DNA from: JBHIFB01 sp046760905
GTDB lineage: Bacteria > Gemmatimonadota > CAZMKB01
Direction: 5' to 3'
Assembly: GCA_046760905.1 (NCBI GenBank)
Contig: JBHIFB010000020.1
Span: 1-31,069 of the forward strand
DNA: 31,069 nt
Part shown: piece by piece, positions 24,635-31,069 of the stretch
How positions within the stretch are numbered: position 1 is the first letter of the stretch
Layout: each line of letters starts with the position of its first letter
Made by a program: the position numbers and the translations under genes
Notes under the pieces: model-generated
What the model saw: the letters and a program-made list of their open reading frames with translations, nothing else
Database searches by the model: none
Told to the model about the DNA's origin: nothing

Positions 24635-25855
24635 ATGCCCGCCAGTGAACTTGAGAAGAAAATAGAAGAATCAGCGAGCGAACTGGATTCGCTCCTAAGG
24701 CACGTAAGGAGACACATCCACCGGAATCCTGAACTCAGTCGACGGGAGTATGAGACGACTGCATATCTTTCCACGATTCTCGAGAAGGAAGGGATAAGCG
24801 TCACTCGCTGGGATGATTGCACTGGTCTTTTTGCCGAGGTACGGGGACAAAGAGCAAGACCTCGCATCGCCTTGAGGTGTGAAATCGATGCAATCGGTAT
24901 GGAGGATGCAAAGGAGGTCTCTTACGCCTCGAAGAATCCTGATGCCATGCACGCTTGCGGCCATGATGCACATGCAGCTATCGTGCTTGGCGTTGCCCTT
25001 ACATGTCAGCGTGTGAGGGAACATCTCAAGGGAACCGTAAGGTTCATCTTCCAACCCGCTGAGGAGGTCGTCCCGGGTGGAGCTCTCGAGTTGATCGAGA
25101 GGGATGCAATGGAAGGAGTTGATGCCATCATCGGATTCCATTCAGATCCGTTCCTCAAAATCGGTACCGTTGGTCTGAAAGCCGGTCCCACTACAGCCTC
25201 GGCTGACATGTTCGACATCTCTATCATAGGCAAGAGTGGTCATACTGCCAGACCGCATCATTCCAAGGACACCGTGCTTTGTGCGGCCAAAGTCATCGAT
25301 TCCCTTCACCAGCTAGTCGATCGAGAGATCGATCCCCGGGAGCCTTTCGTGCTCACAATCGGTAAGGTTCACAGGGGAACCTCCCCGAACGCGATACCGG
25401 AAAAAGCGGAGATAGCGGGTACGGTCCGCACGGTCAGAGAAGAAACGCGCAGGAGGATGCCGGATATCATCGAGAGGGTGATTAGGGGAATCACCGATAG
25501 CATGGGTGTTTCCTATGATTTCAAATACAAGCTCGGTTCCCCGCCCGTCGTAAATGATCCCGACCTGATTGGCCTGGTCGAAGAAATGGTTGTTAGAGAT
25601 TATGGGAGGGAGAAGGTAATACCAGTGGAACAGTCGATGGGAGGCGAAGATTTTTCCTGGTACCTTGATCACGCACCTGGAGCACTCATCAGGCTCGGCG
25701 TCACCGAAAATGGAGACGGGCCTTCACTTCATTCCAACATTTTCGATATACATGAGAACGCGATACCTTTCGGGGTGAACCTGTTCAGCAGGATACTGGT
25801 TGCTTACCTGAACCAACACGGAATCAGTGACACGACGCACAAATCGACCGATTAG
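24635..25855 (+). CDS. M20 family (M20D-type) amidohydrolase / N-acyl-amino-acid hydrolase
   Basis: A 406-residue zinc-dependent amidohydrolase related to hippurate, N-acetyl-amino-acid and indole-acetyl-amino-acid hydrolases. It shows the metal-binding HACGHDAHAA block (Cys108, His110), FQPAEE with the catalytic and metal-ligating glutamates near 143-144, GFHSDP, and the C-terminal LHSNIFDIHE ligand. The lid/dimerisation domain lies between about 190 and 310. It is cytosolic, with no signal peptide. It follows the YbdK-type ligase with a 7-nt gap in the same unit. The stop codon overlaps the stop of the convergent membrane-protein gene. Confidence 0.88.
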   Translation: MPASELEKKIEESASELDSLLRHVRRHIHRNPELSRREYETTAYLSTILEKEGISVTRWDDCTGLFAEVRGQRARPRIALRCEIDAIGMEDAKEVSYASKNPDAMHACGHDAHAAIVLGVALTCQRVREHLKGTVRFIFQPAEEVVPGGALELIERDAMEGVDAIIGFHSDPFLKIGTVGLKAGPTTASADMFDISIIGKSGHTARPHHSKDTVLCAAKVIDSLHQLVDREIDPREPFVLTIGKVHRGTSPNAIPEKAEIAGTVRTVREETRRRMPDIIERVIRGITDSMGVSYDFKYKLGSPPVVNDPDLIGLVEEMVVRDYGREKVIPVEQSMGGEDFSWYLDHAPGALIRLGVTENGDGPSLHSNIFDIHENAIPFGVNLFSRILVAYLNQHGISDTTHKSTD

Positions 25856-26562
25856 AAACCGTTACCCGCCCTCTCGTGATGCATGATCTCCCGCTGCTGG
25901 AAGGCCAGAAAAAACAGAATTGCCATTAGCTCACCTCCTTCCTCGAAAAGTATCTCTAAACGAAAGTAGCGGCTCAGGTAATGGCAACCTGCATATCTGT
26001 AGATTGACTCAGCAAGCACTGCAATGAAAACAGAGGCAATTGAATAGATGAGGAAGTGAAAGTTCTCTCGCCGCACGAATTTATGGAGCGATCCAAAAAG
26101 CAGAACGAGAAGGGTGAGAGCGAGTGCTAATGTGAACAGGATCCCTGTATACTTGATCAGAGCGGATTCAATTCCGTTTGAAGCGAATAACCGTTTTGCG
26201 TTTTTCTCCAGAAATTCGTGAAACTGTATTATTTCATCGATCGACAGCAGCATGAATCCCGCTGAAAGAAAGCCATACGACATCGCCGCCCGATGATCCG
26301 ACAAGCGTTGGTGACACATCTGGGTGTAAGCATACAGAGAGTTTAAAAGTAGCAGTGAAGAAGAAAACCAGGCTCCGAAGTTAGCCTCCCGCGAGAGGTC
26401 CATCTGCCTGACGATGTCCCCCGGGAGGCCGGGCATTGTCACAACATGGTCTGCAATCAGTATGTAAATTGCGTTGGCAGCGATCAGGACAAGACCGATC
26501 CCGAATGCAACGCGCAAAAGTAAGTGATCGAAAAAAGCCCGTGGCAAAGGCTTCGGATCCAT
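25852..26562 (-). CDS. Uncharacterised multi-pass membrane protein with DE-x4-HE and EExxE motifs
   Basis: A 236-residue protein with about six hydrophobic helices (near 14-37, 62-82, 92-112, 137-157, 168-188, 208-222). I do not recognise a named family. Striking polar residues sit at helix ends or inside the membrane: Glu59/Asn61, Asp109-Glu110, His115-Glu116, Glu207-Glu208-Glu211, and a His228-His229-Glu230 tail. Such a set could bind a metal or form a membrane hydrolase site, but this is inference. Other small uncharacterised membrane proteins carry similar DE...HE patterns. It is last on the minus strand, has its own promoter at 26715-26743 and ends tail-to-tail with the M20 gene, their stops overlapping. 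Confidence 0.75.
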   Translation of the reverse strand: MDPKPLPRAFFDHLLLRVAFGIGLVLIAANAIYILIADHVVTMPGLPGDIVRQMDLSREANFGAWFSSSLLLLNSLYAYTQMCHQRLSDHRAAMSYGFLSAGFMLLSIDEIIQFHEFLEKNAKRLFASNGIESALIKYTGILFTLALALTLLVLLFGSLHKFVRRENFHFLIYSIASVFIAVLAESIYRYAGCHYLSRYFRLEILFEEGGELMAILFFLAFQQREIMHHERAGNGF

Positions 26563-26714
26563 CTATGAAATGCTCTCCCGATTACGTTGATCGACTTGTC
26601 AGAGACCCCACGAAACGCCGGACCCATCAACCGCATCTATCGTCTTCATGAGTTCCTGGTGGCCTTCCGCCGGTAGATCCGTCTGTTCCAATCCACACCA
26701 ATCAATTAGAGTAG

Positions 26715-26743
26715 ATTTTATCATCACTGAATACGGATGTCAA
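26715..26743 (-). promoter_or_regulatory. Minus-strand sigma70-type promoter of the unknown membrane protein gene
   Basis: On the minus strand TTGACA (26743-26738) and TAAAAT (26720-26715) are 17 bp apart. The -35 box overlaps the stop codon of the EamA gene. The expected leader is about 145 nt long, with GGGAG placed about 11 nt before the ATG at 26562. Confidence 0.7.
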
Positions 26744-27681
26744 TGAATACGATGCGCCTTATGCATTTGCAGCGGTTCCTTTTCAGCTTCTTTCGAGAGA
26801 ACCAGTATCACCCCCAAGATGATTACCAACCCTCCAATCACCTTCGTGGGGCTGAGCATCTCATCCAGAATGAACAAGGCCAACAGCGAAGCACCTATGG
26901 GTTCACCCAGCAGAATGATCGAGATCGAAGTGGCAGAAACGTATCTCAAGCCCCAGTTGAAGATGGTATGACCTATTATCTGCGGTACGATGGCTATGGC
27001 TACCAGAAGCATATAGTCTCTCATACTGTATCCAGTCAGTGCAGTGCCGCTAACCAGGGTGAAGATGAGTAGAAGCACTGCTGAAACGGAATAGACGGCG
27101 GTGACGTAGTGCAATGTATCGATGTGAGCTCTAAGTTTCCTGCCGGCTATCATGTAGCCGGCTGCACCGATGGCGCCGCAAATGGCCAGGAGATTACCGG
27201 CGATGGAAGTGCTATCATGCGAAAAGTCATGAATACTGATGATCACGCTTCCCGTGAGTGCGATGCCAATGCCAATGGCCGTAAATATCGAAGGTCTCTC
27301 CCCCAGGAAGAGGAAGCTGCCGATTGCCACGAAAATGGGGGCGCTTTGTACAAGCACGACTGAACTGGCAACCGAGGTGAACTTGAGTGAGGTTATCCAG
27401 GTTGTGAAATGAATCGCCAGGAATATTCCCGAAATCAGGGCGATTCTTCTTTGAGACCATGAGAATGTTGACCAGACAGCACCCAGTCTCAGTTTCGTGA
27501 AGAGGACGTAGAATATTGAAGCAATAGAAAGCCTGTATGCGGCGATCGTAAGTGAAGGAGCACCGCACATCTTTATAAATATTGATGCGAAGGAAATCGC
27601 TACGAGTCCCGCTATAAAAACGAGAACCATGTGGATTCTGTGCGGGGGATGGACTGATAATGCACTGCTAATTGTACTCAT
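26740..27681 (-). CDS. EamA/DMT-family transporter
   Basis: A 313-residue integral membrane protein with about ten transmembrane helices in two homologous halves, each an EamA (drug/metabolite transporter) domain: first half VLVFIAGLVAISFASIFIKMCG and LTIAAYRLSIASI, second half GAIGAAGYMIAGRKLR and VSATSISIILLGEPIGASLLALFILDE. Members export amino acids, nucleobases or other metabolites, or act as permeases. The substrate cannot be told from the sequence. The start is inside the last 14 nt of carB, so it is translated from the same message as carA-carB. That hints at a metabolite of arginine or pyrimidine pathways, but the link is only positional. The C-terminus is followed directly by the promoter of the next gene. 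Confidence 0.88.
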   Translation of the reverse strand: MSTISSALSVHPPHRIHMVLVFIAGLVAISFASIFIKMCGAPSLTIAAYRLSIASIFYVLFTKLRLGAVWSTFSWSQRRIALISGIFLAIHFTTWITSLKFTSVASSVVLVQSAPIFVAIGSFLFLGERPSIFTAIGIGIALTGSVIISIHDFSHDSTSIAGNLLAICGAIGAAGYMIAGRKLRAHIDTLHYVTAVYSVSAVLLLIFTLVSGTALTGYSMRDYMLLVAIAIVPQIIGHTIFNWGLRYVSATSISIILLGEPIGASLLALFILDEMLSPTKVIGGLVIILGVILVLSKEAEKEPLQMHKAHRIH

Positions 27682-30600
27682 CCCAGCTTCTGATCTTCAG
27701 GTCTTCCTGAGAGGTGCTTGAGAAAGCTTCGACGAATCGTTTTGCAAGTTGCAAGTTGGTGATGAGAGGCACACCGAAATCTACAGCCTTTCTCCTGATT
27801 AGATAATCGTTGTCGAGTTCCTCTCTTTCTATGTTCTTCGGAATATTAATCACAAGATCGATCCTGCCATCTTCAATATAACTGAGGGCGTTCGGTTCCA
27901 TCCCGCTCAATGGCCAGTGCAGAATCTCGGCACGTATACCGCTTGCATCGAGAAAACCGGCTGTTCCCTCGGTCGCGTAAAGTGTTAAGCCCATTTCATC
28001 GAGGATCTTCGCGCTGTGCAGAAACTCTGCCTTACTTTCGATTGGTCCTGTAGAGAGCAGAATACTTCTCTCGGGTATCTTGAAACCGACGGATAGAAGG
28101 CTTTTTAGAAACGCTTCTTTGAAATCATCCCCGAGACACGCTACTTCTCCGGTCGAGGCCATCTCCACACCTGAAACGGGATCTGATCCTTTGAGCCTCG
28201 TGAAAGAGAACATCGGGGCCTTGACGCCGACATAGTCGAGATCGAATGAGGATAGGGCTATCTTCGGAACACGCTTACCTGTCATTAGCTTTGTCGCAAG
28301 AGCTATGAAGTTAATCTTATAGACTTTCGAGACGAAGGGGAAGCTTCGCGAGGCCCTCAGATTGCACTCGATGACCTTCACGTCATTGTCTTTTGCGATG
28401 AACTGTATATTGAACGGTCCTGTAATCTCAAGAGATCTGGCAATTTTCCTAGCGATCGTTTTTATGCGTCTCATAGTCTCCAGATATGTTCTTTGAGGAG
28501 GAAGTACCATGGTGGCATCTCCGCTGTGAACGCCAGCATTCTCTACATGCTCGGATATAGCGTAGAGATAGAGCTCACCCTTGTTCGCCACTGCATCTAT
28601 CTCGATTTCCTTTGCATCCGTGATGAATTTGCTTATCACCACCGGGTGCTCCCTGCTCACATCCGATGCCTTCTTAAGATACTCGTTCAGTTCATCCACT
28701 GAGAGTGCTATGCTCATCGCGGCCCCGCTCAGCACGTAACTCGGCCTGATGAGGACGGGATAGCCCACGCTGCTGGCAAATTTCTCCGCTTCCTCTATAC
28801 TCGTGAGTTCCCTCCAGGCTGGTTGATCTATCCCCAGCTCATCGAGCAGACTTGAGAATTTGTGCCGATCCTCTGCCGCATCGATATTCACTGGCGATGT
28901 ACCGAGTATCCTAACGCCGGCTCGATGTAACTTGAGGGCGAGATTGTTCGGTGTCTGTCCTCCCATCGAAACGATCATACCCTTTGGGCTTTCCTTCTCA
29001 CAGATATCCAGCACCCTTTCGAAGCTCAGCTCCTCAAAGTAGAGCTTGTCGCATATATCGTAATCAGTGCTCACAGTTTCAGGGTTGCAGTTGATCATGA
29101 TCGTCCTGTGCTTCAGTTCCTTCAATGTGTTCACCGAGCTAACGCAACACCAGTCGAACTCGACCGAGGAGCCGATGCGGTAGCAGCCGCCGCCCAGCAC
29201 AGCGATTTGATTGTTCTGCTTGAGTTCTATATCGTCACCCTCACCGTTGTATGTAAGGTACAGATAGTTGACACCTGCCGGGTATTCTGCGGCGAGTGTG
29301 TCGATCTGCTTTACCCGCGGAAAGATACCCGATTTTTTTCTTGATTCCCTGACTTCAGATTCGGTGCCGCCTGTGAGAAATGCGATTTGCATGTCTGAGA
29401 ATCCTTTCTGCTTTGCCGATTTCAGCACAGGGGCGGGAATCTCATTCACCGAAAAATGCTTCAATTTGTTTTCTATTTCGATAATGTTATTGATCTTGTT
29501 CAAAAACCACCTATCGACACCTGAAAGCTGAGAAACCTTATCGATTGAGTAATCCCTCTTGAGAGCTTCCACTATCGCGAATATCCTTTTCTCCGTCGGC
29601 ACCTGCAGTTCCCTTTCGAGGTCGTCGAAACTCATCTCGTTGCATACGAGGCCCTGCATGCCCGTGTCAAGCATCCGAATCGCCTTTTGAAGCACCTCCT
29701 CGAAACTTCTCCCGATGGCCATTACCTCGCCTATGGATTTCATCTCCGAGCCGATGTTTGTTGTCACCTTCCTGAATTTCTGCAGGTCCCAACGGGGATA
29801 CTTGAGTACGATGTAATCGAGAGCCGGCTCGAAACAGGCCGATGTCTTCCTGGTTACACTGTTCTCAACCTCGGGGAGTGATTTTCCCAGGGCAAGCTTA
29901 GTAGCAATGAACGCGAGGGGATAGCCGGTCGCTTTCGAGGCGAGCGCTGAACTCCTGCTGAGCCTCGCATTCACCTCTATTATCCGATACTCTTCCGATT
30001 GTGGATCCAAAGCGAATTGAATGTTGCACTCGCCAACGATTCCAAGGTGCCGCACTAGTCGTATCGCGATTGATCTGAGCTTGAAGTTCTCTGATGCGGT
30101 CAGGGTCTGCACGGGGGCGACGACGACGCTTTCTCCCGTATGAATGCCCATTGGATCCACGTTTTCCATGGAACATACTGTGATGCAATTGTCAAAACGG
30201 TCCCTCACAAGTTCATATTCAATTTCCTTCCATCCGTGGAGATACTCCTCTATTAGAACCTGGTTAGTGAAGGAGAACGCCTTCTTCGTCATTTCAACAA
30301 GCTGTATTCTGTCGTATGCCACCCCGGATCCAAGTCCGCCAAGCGCATATGCTATCCTGCACATTACAGGGTAACCGATCCGCTCGGCTATCTTTGCAGC
30401 CTCTTTTACCTCAGAGGCTGCCTCACTCGTCGGCGTTTCTAGATCGATTTCCTGGATACGCCTTGTGAACCGGTCACGGTCCTCGGTGTCCAGAATGGCC
30501 TCTATACCTGTTCCAAGTACCTGGACGCCGTGTCTTGAGAGAAATCCCTTCTCAGTCAGTTCGATGCCTACATTCAGGGCTGTCTGTCCACCAAAGCCGA

Positions 30601-30853
30601 GCAGAATTCCGTCCGGTTCTTCCTTTTCAATGACCCTCTCGACGAAATACGCCTCGATTGGAAGGAAATAGACCTTGTCGGCAAGATGATCGGATGTCTG
30701 AATAGTCGCTATGTTCGGATTGATGAGGATCGTGTAAATGCCCTCTTCCTTCATTGCCTTGATCGATTGGCTGCCGGAATAGTCGAATTCTCCCGCCTGC
30801 CCGATTCGTATGGCTCCCGAACCCAGGATGAGAACCTTTTCGATGTCTTTCAT
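27668..30853 (-). CDS. carB: Carbamoyl-phosphate synthase large subunit
   Basis: CarB makes carbamoyl phosphate from bicarbonate, two ATP and ammonia channelled from CarA, for arginine and pyrimidine synthesis. The 1061-residue length and the two tandem carboxyphosphate/carbamoyl-phosphate halves are standard, each with a pre-ATP-grasp and an ATP-grasp domain. The second half starts near VLGGGCYRIGSSVEFDW (about 553). A C-terminal MGS-like allosteric domain occupies roughly the last 130 residues. The N-terminus reads LGSGAIRIGQAGEFDYSGSQ and INPNIATIQTS, the form found in FCB bacteria and in eukaryotic CAD rather than the GSGPIVIGQACEFDYSG form of Proteobacteria and Firmicutes. The start overlaps the carA stop as ATGA, and the stop overlaps the EamA gene. 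Confidence 0.96.
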   Translation of the reverse strand: MKDIEKVLILGSGAIRIGQAGEFDYSGSQSIKAMKEEGIYTILINPNIATIQTSDHLADKVYFLPIEAYFVERVIEKEEPDGILLGFGGQTALNVGIELTEKGFLSRHGVQVLGTGIEAILDTEDRDRFTRRIQEIDLETPTSEAASEVKEAAKIAERIGYPVMCRIAYALGGLGSGVAYDRIQLVEMTKKAFSFTNQVLIEEYLHGWKEIEYELVRDRFDNCITVCSMENVDPMGIHTGESVVVAPVQTLTASENFKLRSIAIRLVRHLGIVGECNIQFALDPQSEEYRIIEVNARLSRSSALASKATGYPLAFIATKLALGKSLPEVENSVTRKTSACFEPALDYIVLKYPRWDLQKFRKVTTNIGSEMKSIGEVMAIGRSFEEVLQKAIRMLDTGMQGLVCNEMSFDDLERELQVPTEKRIFAIVEALKRDYSIDKVSQLSGVDRWFLNKINNIIEIENKLKHFSVNEIPAPVLKSAKQKGFSDMQIAFLTGGTESEVRESRKKSGIFPRVKQIDTLAAEYPAGVNYLYLTYNGEGDDIELKQNNQIAVLGGGCYRIGSSVEFDWCCVSSVNTLKELKHRTIMINCNPETVSTDYDICDKLYFEELSFERVLDICEKESPKGMIVSMGGQTPNNLALKLHRAGVRILGTSPVNIDAAEDRHKFSSLLDELGIDQPAWRELTSIEEAEKFASSVGYPVLIRPSYVLSGAAMSIALSVDELNEYLKKASDVSREHPVVISKFITDAKEIEIDAVANKGELYLYAISEHVENAGVHSGDATMVLPPQRTYLETMRRIKTIARKIARSLEITGPFNIQFIAKDNDVKVIECNLRASRSFPFVSKVYKINFIALATKLMTGKRVPKIALSSFDLDYVGVKAPMFSFTRLKGSDPVSGVEMASTGEVACLGDDFKEAFLKSLLSVGFKIPERSILLSTGPIESKAEFLHSAKILDEMGLTLYATEGTAGFLDASGIRAEILHWPLSGMEPNALSYIEDGRIDLVINIPKNIEREELDNDYLIRRKAVDFGVPLITNLQLAKRFVEAFSSTSQEDLKIRSWDEYN

Positions 30854-31069
30854 GGCATCGCCCTCACGAACATGTCGAAGATGAATTCGGTATCGTCCGG
30901 GCCCGGAGAGGCTTCAGGATGAAACTGTGTGCCAAAAAAGGGTTTCGAGATGTGAATGATACCCTCGTTCGTACCATCGTTGTTGTTATAGAACCATACT
31001 CTCCAATCCTGGGGCAGGGTGTCCGAATCGATGGCATAGCCATGATTCTGAGGAGTGATGTAGCATCTT
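30850..31069 (-). CDS. carA: Carbamoyl-phosphate synthase small subunit, C-terminal part (cut by window edge)
   Basis: Only the last 72-73 codons are present; the 5' part lies beyond the window. Translated on the minus strand, the fragment contains CYITPQNHGYAID, FYNNNDGTNEGIIH and FFGTQFHPEASPGPDD, the unmistakable end of the CarA class I glutamine amidotransferase domain. The His and Glu of the Cys-His-Glu triad are in FHPE; the nucleophilic Cys would be upstream. The subunit hydrolyses glutamine and passes ammonia to CarB. Its stop codon overlaps the carB ATG by four bases (ATGA). Confidence 0.93.
   Translation of the reverse strand, partial: RCYITPQNHGYAIDSDTLPQDWRVWFYNNNDGTNEGIIHISKPFFGTQFHPEASPGPDDTEFIFDMFVRAMP

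Noticed and set aside
26599..26649. Minus-strand 16-codon frame upstream of the unknown membrane protein as a real gene.
   Set aside because: Too short to support without conservation data; kept only as a remark on the leader.
1..31069. CRISPR arrays, insertion sequences, tRNA or rRNA genes, prophage or toxin-antitoxin genes.
   Set aside because: No spaced direct repeats, transposase motifs, cloverleaf-like segments or phage proteins were seen on reading both strands.

Overview
The window looks like a chromosomal segment of a Gram-negative bacterium, probably a little-studied lineage of the Fibrobacteres-Chlorobi-Bacteroidetes (FCB) superphylum or a neighbouring candidate phylum. This is an inference. 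It rests on outer-membrane barrel proteins of the PorV-like and helix-hairpin-helix types, a secreted lamin-tail protein with a FlgD-like C-terminal Ig domain, a carbamoyl-phosphate synthase large subunit of the FCB/CAD sequence type, and a single bifunctional Rel protein. No tRNA, rRNA, CRISPR array, insertion sequence or phage gene was seen.

Layout. (1) 199-3516: end of a surface-polysaccharide region. It holds a zinc-finger SAM methyltransferase (+) facing a two-gene minus-strand unit (FAD-dependent UDP-galactopyranose-mutase/protoporphyrinogen-oxidase-like enzyme and RmlD-like sugar-nucleotide reductase), visibly AT-richer than the rest. (2) 3780-11148: a long plus-strand housekeeping run, radC, rel, uvrB, tsaE, tsaB, rimI and purine nucleoside phosphorylase, with overlapping stop/start codons from rel to rimI. 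It covers the stringent response, nucleotide excision repair, t6A tRNA modification, ribosomal protein acetylation and purine salvage. (3) 11151-15673: a near-consensus promoter followed by accD, folC and a large VWA-domain membrane protein. (4) 15723-17324: a GT39-type membrane glycosyltransferase on the minus strand with its own promoter. (5) 17698-22171: an envelope block of a lamin-tail/FlgD-Ig secreted protein, a terminator, a perfect hairpin, a PorV-like barrel and a HhH-plus-barrel protein. (6) 22187-23249: a DUF3467 gene and an orphan PTS IIA gene, diverging from clear promoters. (7) 23411-25855: a promoter, a YbdK-type carboxylate-amine ligase and an M20 amidohydrolase. (8) 25852-31069, minus strand: carA (cut by the window edge), carB, an EamA transporter, then a separately promoted unknown membrane protein.

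Promoter-like sites were found upstream of most transcription units, nearly all with a 17-bp spacer and good matches to the housekeeping sigma consensus. Several decide between alternative start codons, most clearly for the glycosyltransferase. The parts least explained by known biology are the envelope block (5), the ligase/amidohydrolase pair (7), the VWA membrane protein attached to folC, and the 236-residue membrane protein with buried acidic and histidine motifs.
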